Shown here: positions 14,424-22,298 of the stretch, piece after piece
Layout of the letters: the number at the start of each line of letters is the position of its first letter
Position numbering within the stretch: the stretch's first letter is position 1
NCBI GenBank assembly: GCA_902476645.1
Contig: CABSEG010000046.1
Location: 1 to 22,298 of the forward strand
DNA: 22,298 nt
Reading direction: 5' to 3'
From: an uncultured Lachnospiraceae bacterium
GTDB lineage: Bacteria; Bacillota; Clostridia; Lachnospirales; Lachnospiraceae
Translations under genes and position numbers: made by a program
The notes under the pieces: model-generated
Seen by the model: the letters and a program-made list of their open reading frames with translations, nothing else
Database searches by the model: none
Told to the model about the DNA's origin: nothing

Positions 14424-14516
14424 ATTGGTAATTTAGCAAATTATTTTGTTAAATTTTTATCAATTAAAAGAAAACCATCTTCCCGGTTCTATTTGCTTGC
14501 AAAGGAGTCTTTTATC

Positions 14517-15749
14517 ATGAAAGTAACTGGTCTGATTGCAGAATATAACCCCTTTCATAACGGCCATGCCTACCACATGGAACAAGCCCGCCGTGTCACT
14601 GACTGCGATTATCTGATTGTGGTCATGAGCGGAGACTTTGTGCAGCGGGGGGAGCCGGCCATTTTAAACAAATACCTTCGGACCAAAATGGCCTTATCCC
14701 TCGGTGCGGATTTGGTTTTAGAGCTTCCTGTCTCCTATTCCTGCGCCAGCGCAGAATACTTTGCCGCAGGGGCAGTCTCCCTTCTGGACTGTCTGGGCGT
14801 AGTGGATGCTCTTTGCTTCGGAAGCGAAACTTCCTCTCTCTCTCCTCTTCTAGAAGCCGCTTCTGTACTGGAACAAGAACCAAAAGGCTATCAAAAGAGC
14901 CTGAGAGCTGCGCTCAAAAGCGGAGCCTCGTTTCCTTCTGCCAGACAAAAAGCTTTAACAGGCCTGCTATCTGAGAGCGCCATGGATTGTCTGGCCCACC
15001 CAAACAACATTCTAGGCATTGAATATTTAAAGGCTCTGATCCGGTTAAAAAGCCATGTAGTCCCTTACAGCATACCCAGAATTGCCAGCGGTTATCACGA
15101 AAATCAACTAAATGTTGAAACAGGCATCAGTTCCGCCACCTCTATCCGCCGAATCCTCCTGTCCGGAGAAGTGTCCTCCCTGAAGGCTCACATGCCAAAG
15201 GCCTGTTTTGATCTGCTAATCGGCTCACTTTCGGATGCCTGTCCCATAACATCTGACGATTTTTCACTTCTCCTCCATGATCGCCTCAGGGACGCTACCC
15301 CCGCCACTATGGGACGCATACTGGATTTCAGCCCGGATCTGGCCAGGCGCATCTGCAATTGCCGGGAGAGCTGTACCACTTTTGAGGGCTATGTGGATCT
15401 GATAAAGACGAAACAAATAACGGAGAGCAGAATCCGGCGCAGTTTGCTCCATCTTCTGCTCTCCATTGAAACCTCTCAGGTACGGCAGCAAATTGTTCGT
15501 GGCTGGCACTCCTACGTACGCATCCTGGGTTTTCAAAAGTCTGCTGCTCCTCTGTTAACACTCATACGGGAAAGCTGCCCCCTGCCTTTGATCACGGCCC
15601 CGGCTAAAGCGGAAACCTTCCTGGAACCTTTTGCTCTTCAGGTATTTCGAAAGGATCTTCAGGCCGTAGGTCTGTATGAGTCAGCAGCGGCTGTTAAATT
15701 CTGCCGTCCCCCCTTAAGCGAACACCGTCAAAAGCTGCTGGTATTCTAG
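14517..15749 (+). CDS. tmcAL: tRNA(Met) cytidine acetate ligase TmcAL (YlbM)
   Basis: 410 residues, normal for the family. TmcAL activates acetate with ATP and transfers it to N4 of cytidine 34 in elongator tRNA-Met, giving ac4C, which sharpens AUG decoding. The nucleotidyltransferase-like N-terminus shows GLIAEYNPFHNGHAYH (the HxGH-type ATP site), VMSGDFVQRGEPA, and later LCFGSE, PNNILGIEYLKA and SSATSIRR. The ATG at 14517 was chosen for AAAGGAG nine bases upstream and for the conserved MKVTGLIAEYNPFHNGH start; the frame is open further upstream to 14256 but without motifs. It diverges from pta-ackA, which produces its acetate substrate, and converges with the UPF0210 gene 15 bp away. Confidence 0.96.
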   Translation: MKVTGLIAEYNPFHNGHAYHMEQARRVTDCDYLIVVMSGDFVQRGEPAILNKYLRTKMALSLGADLVLELPVSYSCASAEYFAAGAVSLLDCLGVVDALCFGSETSSLSPLLEAASVLEQEPKGYQKSLRAALKSGASFPSARQKALTGLLSESAMDCLAHPNNILGIEYLKALIRLKSHVVPYSIPRIASGYHENQLNVETGISSATSIRRILLSGEVSSLKAHMPKACFDLLIGSLSDACPITSDDFSLLLHDRLRDATPATMGRILDFSPDLARRICNCRESCTTFEGYVDLIKTKQITESRIRRSLLHLLLSIETSQVRQQIVRGWHSYVRILGFQKSAAPLLTLIRESCPLPLITAPAKAETFLEPFALQVFRKDLQAVGLYESAAAVKFCRPPLSEHRQKLLVF

Positions 15750-15764
15750 CACGCCATTGCACGG

Positions 15765-17129
15765 TCAATTCTTAAAGCTGTGAATCGGAGCCGGAATCCT
15801 CCCTTCCCGGTTCACAAACGCATCACAGGCGAAGGAGTTAACCGGCATAATCGGGGCATAGCCCAACAGACCGCCGAACTGTACGATCTCTCCCACGCCC
15901 TTTCCGATCACCGGAATCAAACGGACAGCCGTGGTCTTTTGATTTACCATTCCTATGGCCATCTCATCGGCTATGATTCCAGATATGGTCTCCGGTTTCG
16001 TATCCCCTGGAACCGCGATCATATCCAATCCCACCGAGCAGACGCAGGTCATAGCCTCCAGCTTTTCAATGGTCAGAGCCCCTGCCTTCACTGCATCGAT
16101 CATTCCCTGATCCTCACTCACCGGGATAAACGCTCCGCTCAGTCCTCCCACATAGGAAGATGCCATTACGCCGCCCTTTTTCACCTGATCGTTTAGCAGG
16201 GCCAACGCTGCTGTCGTACCGGGCGCCCCTGGCTGTTCCAAACCGATTTCCTTTAGAATGTCCGCCACGCTGTCGCCCACGGCAGGAGTAGGGGCCAGGG
16301 AAAGGTCAATGATCCCAAATGGAATATTGAGACGTCTGGAGGCTTCCTGAGCCACAAGCTGTCCCACCCGGGTTACCTTAAACGCTGTCTTTTTGATGGT
16401 CTCACAGAGGACTTCAAAGTTCTCCCCACGCACCTGCTCTAGGGCGGTTTTTACCACCCCCGGTCCGCTGACACCCACATGGATTACCGCATCTGCCTCC
16501 GTCACTCCGTGAAAAGCACCTGCCATAAAGGGATTGTCATCCGGCGCATTGCAAAATACCACCAGCTTTGCGCATCCCAGAGAATCCTTTTCTTTTGTCT
16601 TTTCCGCAGTCTGATGGATCATCTGCCCCATCAGACGCACTGCATCCATGTTGATACCACACTTGGTGGAGCCTAAATTTACGGAACTACACACTCTCTC
16701 CGTACAGGAAAGTGCCTCCGGTATAGATCGAATCAAAAATTCCTCACTTCTTGTCATCCCCTTGGACACCAATGCGGAATATCCTCCGATAAAGTTTACG
16801 CCCACTTCCTTTGCCGCCTCATCCAGGGTCCTGGCCAACTCCACAAAATCCTCCGGTGACTTACAAGCCTTAGCCCCCACCAGAGAAATGGGGGTGATGG
16901 AGATACGCTTATTTACAATGGGGACACCAAATTCTCTCTCAATGGCCTGACCGGTAGCTACTAAATCCTTTGCCACCCTGGTAATCTTCTCATAGATATT
17001 TTTCTTTAATATCTCCAGGTTGGCGTCCACGCAATCCAGCAGACTGATTCCCAGAGTAATCGTCCGCACATCCAGATTCTCCTGGGTGATCATTTTGTTT
17101 GTCTCATTTACTTCAAATATGTTAATCAT
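15765..17129 (-). CDS. UPF0210 / PFL-family protein (DUF711)
   Basis: 454 residues, full length for the family. Recognised from the N-terminal DVRTITLGISLLDC, GGYSALVSKGMT, SSVNLGSTKCGINMDAV, FIPVSEDQGMIDA and the C-terminal FGGLLGYAPIMPVN. The family has an alpha/beta fold distantly related to pyruvate formate-lyase and ribonucleotide reductase barrels, but I see no glycyl-radical motif and the reaction is not established. It is nearly always preceded by a small ACT protein, as here (39 bp upstream), suggesting that the ACT partner senses a small ligand, perhaps an amino acid, for it. Last gene of the polA operon. Confidence 0.92.
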   Translation of the reverse strand: MINIFEVNETNKMITQENLDVRTITLGISLLDCVDANLEILKKNIYEKITRVAKDLVATGQAIEREFGVPIVNKRISITPISLVGAKACKSPEDFVELARTLDEAAKEVGVNFIGGYSALVSKGMTRSEEFLIRSIPEALSCTERVCSSVNLGSTKCGINMDAVRLMGQMIHQTAEKTKEKDSLGCAKLVVFCNAPDDNPFMAGAFHGVTEADAVIHVGVSGPGVVKTALEQVRGENFEVLCETIKKTAFKVTRVGQLVAQEASRRLNIPFGIIDLSLAPTPAVGDSVADILKEIGLEQPGAPGTTAALALLNDQVKKGGVMASSYVGGLSGAFIPVSEDQGMIDAVKAGALTIEKLEAMTCVCSVGLDMIAVPGDTKPETISGIIADEMAIGMVNQKTTAVRLIPVIGKGVGEIVQFGGLLGYAPIMPVNSFACDAFVNREGRIPAPIHSFKN

Positions 17130-17168
17130 AGCTGCCTATCCTCTCACTCTCTCTAGAAATCATACACA

Positions 17169-17441
17169 TCAGATACGGTGCATCTTGTCGAAAATATCCT
17201 CGTGCTGACAGCGTATCGTCACCCCGATGGCGCTTCCAAGAGACTCCAGCTCCTCCGCCAAAGTTCCGATCTCTTTCGGGGACTGGGTGGCATCAGTCAC
17301 CATCATCATATTAAAAAAGCCCTGCACAATCGTCTGAGAGATGTCCAGAATATTGACCTGATTCTCTGCCAGATAGGTGCAAACCTTTGCGATAATACCA
17401 ACCGTATCCTTTCCCACTACTGTAATAATTGTTTTCTTCAT
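17169..17441 (-). CDS. ACT domain protein (UPF0237)
   Basis: 90 residues, essentially one ACT domain: KTIITVVGKDTVGIIAKVCTYLA, then NILDISQTIVQGFFNM and the closing GVTIRCQHEDIFDKMHRI. This beta-alpha-beta-beta-alpha-beta fold usually binds amino acids or similar ligands as a dimer and resembles the GcvR type. The ribosome site AAGGAG is 7 bases from the ATG at 17441; the upstream gene ends 16 bp away. Paired with the UPF0210 gene, a conserved couple in Firmicutes. Confidence 0.94.
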   Translation of the reverse strand: MKKTIITVVGKDTVGIIAKVCTYLAENQVNILDISQTIVQGFFNMMMVTDATQSPKEIGTLAEELESLGSAIGVTIRCQHEDIFDKMHRI

Positions 17442-17457
17442 CTTTTTTCTCCTTTTT

Positions 17458-18255
17458 CTATATTGTCATCAGAGCCGAAGCCTCGTCTCTTTTCGCCACA
17501 CGAATCAGAAAGTCGCTGGCCTTATAGGGATTTTCTCCCAGCGTCACCTCTGAACAAACCGTCTCATAGGCCAGTTCTTCATAATTATTTTCCCGGCTCA
17601 GGTGCCCCAAAACGATGGTTTTCATTTTATCATGTAGAATTTCACATAGAAGCCTTCCCGCATTTTCATTGGAAAGATGGCCCCGCTTTCCCAGGATTCT
17701 CTGCTTTAAATAATAGGGGTAGCTGCCTACCTGCAACATGTTCACGTCATGATTGGACTCTAATAGAATCCCATCCAGCCCCTGCAGATGATCAATGGTA
17801 TAGTCTGAATACACGCCCAGGTCTGTGACCACCCCAAAAGACTTTGTACCATGGTTGACCCGGTAAGCCACAGGCTCCGCTGCATCGTGGGAAATGGAAA
17901 AAGGGGAAATCTCCAGGTCCTTCACTAAAAATTTCTCATCCGGGCGGATCTCGTAAAACAGCGACTCTTCTATTTTCCCCACGCATCCGCTTTCTCTGAT
18001 GGCCTGGATCGTGCCTTTTGTGGCGTAAATAGGAAGATGGTGTTTCCTGGCCAAAACCCCCAGCCCCTTAATATGATCCGAGTGTTCGTGGGTAATCAAA
18101 ATACCGTCCATCTCTCCTGTGGTTCTTCCGATGGAATTTAATCCTGCCTCCACACGCTTCCCACTGATTCCCACGTCAATCAAAATGCCAGCCTCCTCTG
18201 AGCCCACAAAAATACAGTTTCCACTGCTCCCGCTGGCAATGCTACAAAAATTCAT
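17458..18255 (-). CDS. MBL-fold metallo-hydrolase (WalJ/YycJ-like)
   Basis: 265 residues. Starts with MNFCSIASGSSGNCIFVGSE and carries the metallo-beta-lactamase metal motif THEHSDH at residues 55-61, with later ligand regions ISHDA, TDLGVYSD, LESNHDVNML and LGHLSRENN. This is the YycJ/WalJ group of single-domain hydrolases, suspected nucleases linked in Bacilli to the WalRK region and to coordination of wall synthesis with division; here it is not beside walRK. The start codon overlaps the end of coaE by 14 bp, a tight translational coupling. Substrate unknown. Confidence 0.93.
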   Translation of the reverse strand: MNFCSIASGSSGNCIFVGSEEAGILIDVGISGKRVEAGLNSIGRTTGEMDGILITHEHSDHIKGLGVLARKHHLPIYATKGTIQAIRESGCVGKIEESLFYEIRPDEKFLVKDLEISPFSISHDAAEPVAYRVNHGTKSFGVVTDLGVYSDYTIDHLQGLDGILLESNHDVNMLQVGSYPYYLKQRILGKRGHLSNENAGRLLCEILHDKMKTIVLGHLSRENNYEELAYETVCSEVTLGENPYKASDFLIRVAKRDEASALMTI

Positions 18256-18856
18256 GTTCTCTCAATCCCCTGTCTATTTGTTCATATGTATTCTCCACAC
18301 AATCCGCACTGTTGTCAACCACATACTGACATCTTTTTCGGAAGATCTCATCCGAAAGCTGATGTTCCATAATTTGTCTGGCCCTTTTTTCGGTATAGCC
18401 CCGGGAGAGCATCAGCCTGCGAATACGAACCGGTTCGCTGGTATAGAGATACCAAATCTCATCGCAGATCTCATCATATCCATCCTCCAGCAGTAAAGCT
18501 GCCTCCACCGCCACGAAAGGCGTAAGATGCGCCTTTCGTTCCTCACAAACCTGTGCTTTAATATATGACTTAACTGCAGGATGTACAATCCTATTTAGCT
18601 GCTCCAGCTTTTCCGCATCTGAAAAGGCGATCTTTCCCAGCTTGCCCCGGTCAATACTTTTGTCTGCTCCCAAGATTTGATTTCCAAAACAGGTTATCAC
18701 TCTACCGTAACAATCTCCTCCAGGCTCCATCAAAAGGTGAGCGATCCGATCTGCCTCCAGGACTCTGGCTTGGTAGGTCTCCTCTAAATAGCGCAGCACC
18801 GTACTCTTTCCTGCTCCCACGCCTCCCGTGATTCCAAGTACTTTTACTTCTTTCAT
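18242..18856 (-). CDS. coaE: Dephospho-CoA kinase
   Basis: 204 residues, the usual length. CoaE phosphorylates the 3'-hydroxyl of the ribose of dephospho-CoA, the last step of coenzyme A synthesis. The P-loop GGVGAGKST is at residues 11-19; DRIAH (nucleotide lid/Asp region), HPAVKSYI and FVAVEAALLLEDGYDEICDEIWYLY follow the family order. The gene begins 3 bp after the polA stop codon and overlaps the MBL gene, so it is firmly within the operon; polA-coaE adjacency is common in Firmicutes. Confidence 0.97.
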   Translation of the reverse strand: MKEVKVLGITGGVGAGKSTVLRYLEETYQARVLEADRIAHLLMEPGGDCYGRVITCFGNQILGADKSIDRGKLGKIAFSDAEKLEQLNRIVHPAVKSYIKAQVCEERKAHLTPFVAVEAALLLEDGYDEICDEIWYLYTSEPVRIRRLMLSRGYTEKRARQIMEHQLSDEIFRKRCQYVVDNSADCVENTYEQIDRGLREHEFL

Positions 18857-18859
18857 GTT

Positions 18860-21493
18860 CTACTTTGCCTCATACCAGTTGGCCCCTGTATGCATATCGA
18901 TTTCCAACTTGACAGAAAGCTTTGCCGCCCCCTGCATCTCCTCGGAAAGGATTTTTTTGACCTCTTCTACCTCTTCTATTTTGGCCTCTACCAAAAGCTC
19001 ATCATGTACCTGCAAGATCAGCCTGGATGCCATTCTTTCCTTTTGCAATCTCTCGTTGACCCGAATCATGGCAATTTTGATAATATCCGCAGCTGTTCCC
19101 TGTATGGGAGAGTTCATCGCCACCCGCTCGCCAAAAGAACGCTGCATAAAGTTGCTGGACTTTAACTCCGGTACCGGACGTCTGCGGCCAAACATCGTGG
19201 TCACATACCCCTTCTCCTTGGCATGTTGCACAGAGTCATCCAGAAATTTTTTGATCCCTGGATATGTCTGAAAATACTGCTCAATATAGCCGGCCGCCTC
19301 TTTTCTGGTGATACTCAAATCCTGGCTGAGTCCAAAGGAGCTGATGCCATAGACAATGCCAAAGTTCACGGCCTTTGCATTTCTTCTCAGCTGAGGAGTC
19401 ACCTCCTCAAAGGGCACATGGAATACCTGGGAAGCCGTAATCCGGTGGATATCCTGAGCCTCCTGATAGGCCCGGATTAAATTCTGGTCCCCCGAAATAT
19501 GAGCCAGTACCCTAAGCTCAATCTGGGAATAATCCGCATCTACAAACACAAAGCCTTCCTTGGGAATGAACACCTTGCGGATTAGCCTGCCAAGTTCCAT
19601 GCGAATGGGGATATTCTGTAAATTCGGCTCCGTACTGCTGATACGTCCTGTGGCCGTGATTGTCTGATTAAAGGTACTGTGAATCCGTCCATCCTCCCCA
19701 ATATAATTTGATAATCCATCCGCGTAGGTGGATTTTAACTTGGTCAACTGGCGGTATTCCAGAATCAGATTGACTATGGGGTATTCATCTGCCAGTTTTT
19801 CCAGCACATCCGCCGCTGTAGAATACCCGGTCTTTGTCCTTTTTCCCCCCGGAAGCTTCAACTTTTCAAACAGAATCGTCCCAAGCTGTTTCGGAGAGTT
19901 AATGTTAAATTGCTCCCCAGCCTGGTCGCAGATTTCTTCTTCTAATTCCTGAATCCTGCCGGACAGCTGCTGCCCATACTCATGGAGAGCGTCCGCTTCC
20001 ACCAAAATCCCCGCTTTTTCCATATCATATAGAGTATAAACCAGAGGCATCTCAATTTCCTCAAACAACGGTTTCATACCCATTTCTTCCAGCCGCGCCC
20101 GAATTGGCTCAAGTGCCTTCCACGCAACATAGGCCCCGTAGCATCCACATCGGCTCTTAGCTTCCTGCGCACTTTCAGAATTGGAAAATCCAGTCTTTCC
20201 AAGCAGCTCCGTCTTAGATGGAACAATCATTCCCAGATACTCTTTGGCCACATCCTCGTATCCATATGTGTCCTTTAGAGGATTCACCAGATAAGCGCCG
20301 ATGGACAGGTCCGCGACGGCCTCTCTGTCCGCTATCTCCAGAAACGCCAACTGCTCTTTGAGTTGAAAGGTTCCGCTCTCCCTTACTGCGCCCAGTACTT
20401 TCCCTATCTTATCCTTTAGATAAGCTTCTGTCAGGAAACCTTCCGCCGGCAAACAGTATACCTCTTGTTCTCCAAAAGCCAAACTGCAACCGTAAAACTT
20501 CCCGCCTTCTGTAAGCAGCCAGAAGCCCACCCGTTTTGCATTCTTTGCTCTGGCAAAGATCTCCTCTGCCACGGACAAATCGGAAACCGTCTGAAACTGC
20601 TCTGCCACGTCATATTGAGGTCCCTCACATTGGAAACGAGAGAGCATATTCTTAAACTCCAGACGTTTGCAAAGAGTGAAAGCTTCCTCTGTATACAGAT
20701 TCCCTATTTTCGCCTGTTCCAGCTGGAAATTCAACGGACTGTCCGTACAGATTGTGGCCAGCTCCTTGCTCATCTTGGCCAGATCATAATGATTCTTCAG
20801 TGACTCTTTTGCCTTGTTAGGCTTTATCTCCTCCACATGAGCATAGGCATTTTCGATGGAACCATACGCTCCAATAATCTTTGTGGCCGTCTTTTCTCCC
20901 ACGCCCGGGATACCTGGAATGTTATCAGAGCTATCTCCCATCAGAGCCTTCAGCTCAATAATTTGTGGCGGTGTCACCTGATAGGCCTTCACCACATCTT
21001 CCGCAAAATAGTCCTCAATCTCAGTCCCTGTGCGCTTCGTCTTTGGAATTCGGATTTTAATTCGATCTGTGGCAAGCTGCAATAAATCCCGGTCACCGGA
21101 AACGATACTGACCCTTAGGCCCTGTTTTTCCATTCTCTTTGCCACGGTACCCAACAGATCATCTGCCTCATACCCTTCCAGCATCAGCAAAGGAATTTTC
21201 ATGGCCTTCAGCACGTCCTTTATCACAGGAACCTGTTGATGAAGCTCCTGGGGCATGGGCTTTCTCGTGCCCTTATACTGCTCATACATCTTGTGCCGGA
21301 ACGTAGGAGCTTTTAGGTCAAATGCCACCGCCAGATACTCCGCCTTCTCCTCATCCAGAATTTTAAACATGATATTCAAAAATCCATAAACGGCGTTCGT
21401 ATGCAACCCTTCGGAATTGGTCAAGTCCGGTATTCCATAGAAAGCCCTGTTTAAAATACTGTGTCCGTCTATCAAAACTATCTTTTCACTCAT
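18860..21493 (-). CDS. polA: DNA polymerase I (proofreading site lost)
   Basis: 877 residues. Fills gaps and removes RNA primers in replication and repair. The N-terminal 5'-3' exonuclease is intact: VLIDGHSILNRAFYG, EADDLLGT, SGDRDLLQLA, GDSSDNIPGIPGVGEKTA. The middle 3'-5' exonuclease-like domain lacks the catalytic Asp-x-Glu (VGFWLLTEGG stands where it would be), so it is probably structural only, as in Bacillus and Taq polymerases. The polymerase domain has motif A DYSQIELR (residue ~654), motif B RRNAKAVNFGIVYG (~702) and motif C QVHDELLVEA (~828). The ATG at 21493 was chosen because GGAG lies six bases upstream and MSEKIVLIDGH is the typical start; an ATG at 21505 has no ribosome site. 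First or second gene of the zf-HC2-polA-coaE operon. Confidence 0.98.
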   Translation of the reverse strand: MSEKIVLIDGHSILNRAFYGIPDLTNSEGLHTNAVYGFLNIMFKILDEEKAEYLAVAFDLKAPTFRHKMYEQYKGTRKPMPQELHQQVPVIKDVLKAMKIPLLMLEGYEADDLLGTVAKRMEKQGLRVSIVSGDRDLLQLATDRIKIRIPKTKRTGTEIEDYFAEDVVKAYQVTPPQIIELKALMGDSSDNIPGIPGVGEKTATKIIGAYGSIENAYAHVEEIKPNKAKESLKNHYDLAKMSKELATICTDSPLNFQLEQAKIGNLYTEEAFTLCKRLEFKNMLSRFQCEGPQYDVAEQFQTVSDLSVAEEIFARAKNAKRVGFWLLTEGGKFYGCSLAFGEQEVYCLPAEGFLTEAYLKDKIGKVLGAVRESGTFQLKEQLAFLEIADREAVADLSIGAYLVNPLKDTYGYEDVAKEYLGMIVPSKTELLGKTGFSNSESAQEAKSRCGCYGAYVAWKALEPIRARLEEMGMKPLFEEIEMPLVYTLYDMEKAGILVEADALHEYGQQLSGRIQELEEEICDQAGEQFNINSPKQLGTILFEKLKLPGGKRTKTGYSTAADVLEKLADEYPIVNLILEYRQLTKLKSTYADGLSNYIGEDGRIHSTFNQTITATGRISSTEPNLQNIPIRMELGRLIRKVFIPKEGFVFVDADYSQIELRVLAHISGDQNLIRAYQEAQDIHRITASQVFHVPFEEVTPQLRRNAKAVNFGIVYGISSFGLSQDLSITRKEAAGYIEQYFQTYPGIKKFLDDSVQHAKEKGYVTTMFGRRRPVPELKSSNFMQRSFGERVAMNSPIQGTAADIIKIAMIRVNERLQKERMASRLILQVHDELLVEAKIEEVEEVKKILSEEMQGAAKLSVKLEIDMHTGANWYEAK

Positions 21494-21560
21494 ATTTCTC
21501 TCCATTTTGATTTCATATTTGGTGGAAAACTTCCCCCTGGCTTTCCCGTGTCCCCGCCCT

Positions 21561-22061
21561 TTAATCCTCTTGCCTATCTTCTCGTTTTGCTACTTTCTTC
21601 TTTTCGGGGGCCTTTTTTTTCTTTTTCTCCTGCTCTTCCCTTGCGCTTCCGGATTCTTCCTCTCCATCTGTTTGCGGCTCTCCTCCGTAAAACAATTGAA
21701 AAAGAGGGGTCTTTTGTACATCTTTCTCCATATTCATCTGATATTGGGTCACCAGCAGCAATGCTAAAACCACCTCAGCCAAGACCATCAGAGTCCGACT
21801 TATCCATCTGGCCAGCTTTCTCCTGCGCACCCTCCTCTCAGAAAGGCGCAGATCATCCCGGAGCATCTGCTGGATATTAAAAGAAACATCCTTTTCTTCA
21901 TCCAGCTTCCGAAGTGCGAAATGTATGGTAAAGTATATCTCAAGCTCCTCGTGGCACTCCTTACAATCCCGAATGTGGTCGAGAAATTCCTCCAGCTCTC
22001 GATCCTTTAACTCTCTTTTAATGTAAGAAGACACCATCCTCTGTGCCGTTTTGCAATCCAT
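21561..22061 (-). CDS. Membrane-anchored zinc-finger (zf-HC2) anti-sigma-like protein
   Basis: 166 residues from the ATG at 22061 (AAAGGAG five bases upstream; the longer frame from 22127 begins upstream of the promoter -10 box and is unlikely). The N-terminus MDCKTAQRMVSSYI and HIRDCKECHEEL (H-x3-C-x2-C) form the zf-HC2 zinc site of anti-sigma factors. One membrane span lies at residues ~89-110 (WISRTLMVLAEVVLALLLV), then a short extracytoplasmic part with a highly charged Glu/Lys tail. No sigma-factor gene is adjacent: polA follows 67 bp downstream and a tRNA gene is upstream. It may bind a sigma factor encoded elsewhere or have another role. Confidence 0.85.
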   Translation of the reverse strand: MDCKTAQRMVSSYIKRELKDRELEEFLDHIRDCKECHEELEIYFTIHFALRKLDEEKDVSFNIQQMLRDDLRLSERRVRRRKLARWISRTLMVLAEVVLALLLVTQYQMNMEKDVQKTPLFQLFYGGEPQTDGEEESGSAREEQEKKKKKAPEKKKVAKREDRQED

Positions 22062-22106
22062 GGCCACTCCTTTATCTTCTTTTGCCACATTCAAAAAGTT
22101 TTTCCC

Positions 22107-22135
22107 ATTATAGCATATTTCAGACATAAAGCCAA
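22107..22135 (-). promoter_or_regulatory. Promoter of the zf-HC2-polA operon
   Basis: Minus-strand TTGGCT (22130-22135), 17-bp spacer, TATAAT (22107-22112), with TG one base before the -10 (extended -10). Transcription would begin near 22100, about 40 bp upstream of the zf-HC2 start at 22061. Confidence 0.8.
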
Positions 22136-22158
22136 ATATTTCAATCGGAAAAATTTAC

Positions 22159-22187
22159 TTGCTTTTTACAAAATATTGTGGTAGAAT
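22159..22187 (+). promoter_or_regulatory. Promoter of tRNA-Leu
   Basis: TTGCTT (22159-22164), 17-bp spacer, TAGAAT (22182-22187), about 22 bp upstream of the mature tRNA 5' end. It diverges from the zf-HC2 promoter. Confidence 0.7.
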
Positions 22188-22209
22188 ACTTTTCGTTCAA
22201 GATAGTTTT

Positions 22210-22296
22210 GCCGGTGTGTCGGAATTGGCAGACGAGACAGACTCAAAATCTGTTATCCGCAAGGGTGTGTGGGTTCGAGTCCCACCACCGGCACCA
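22210..22296 (+). tRNA. tRNA-Leu (anticodon CAA)
   Basis: Acceptor arms GCCGGTG (22210-22216) and CACCGGC (22286-22292) pair perfectly; discriminator A and genome-encoded CCA follow (22293-22296). The anticodon stem ACAGA/TCTGT encloses loop CTCAAAA, giving CAA at 22244-22246, which reads UUG. A variable arm of class II size and a GGTTCGAGTCC T-arm complete a leucine tRNA. Confidence 0.97.
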
Positions 22297-22298
22297 GA

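Noticed and set aside
22062..22127. Upstream start for the zf-HC2 protein at 22127
   Set aside because: It lies at or upstream of the promoter -10 box; the ATG at 22061 has a strong ribosome site and starts the conserved domain.

Overview
The window looks like chromosome from a low-to-mid GC Gram-positive anaerobe of the Clostridia, most probably a Lachnospiraceae member. The reasons are the pta-ackA-yceD-rpmF gene order with plsX beyond it, the TmcAL (YlbM) gene diverging from pta, the polA-coaE-MBL-ACT-UPF0210 run, BspA-type leucine-rich-repeat surface proteins, and strong sigma-A promoters with AGGAGG ribosome sites. The genus cannot be set from the sequence alone.

Layout. Bases 1-640 hold the 5' part of plsX (minus strand), with its own promoter at 670-698. 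About 660-11140 is an AT-richer accessory block lying between plsX and rpmF, two genes that are usually adjacent. From left to right it holds a broken IS3-family transposase relic (851-1060, +); a secreted protein with basic wall-binding-like repeats (1431-3185, -); a structured intergenic stretch; a large BspA/LRR_5 surface protein with a Pro/Asp/Thr linker built on a 21-bp tandem repeat (3621-6608, -); a 12-TM membrane protein ending in a LuxR helix-turn-helix (6805-8244, -); and a divergent soluble regulator with two HTH segments (8943-10649, +). The block ends in two back-to-back hairpin terminators and an unexplained ~320-bp stretch.

From 11141 to the right end the housekeeping backbone resumes: rpmF (with a strong terminator), yceD, ackA and pta on the minus strand, with promoters upstream of yceD and pta; tmcAL on the plus strand, diverging from pta; then a minus-strand operon read from right to left: zf-HC2 membrane protein, polA, coaE, MBL-fold hydrolase, ACT protein, UPF0210 protein. 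A tRNA-Leu(CAA) gene on the plus strand closes the window.

How the parts fit. Pta and AckA turn acetyl-CoA into acetate plus ATP. TmcAL, facing them, uses acetate and ATP to acetylate C34 of elongator tRNA-Met. YceD, RpmF and PlsX link ribosome assembly to fatty-acid and phospholipid synthesis. The accessory block reads as a surface-display module: two exported wall-associated proteins next to a membrane-embedded LuxR regulator and a divergent regulator that could control them. That regulatory link is inferred from position only.
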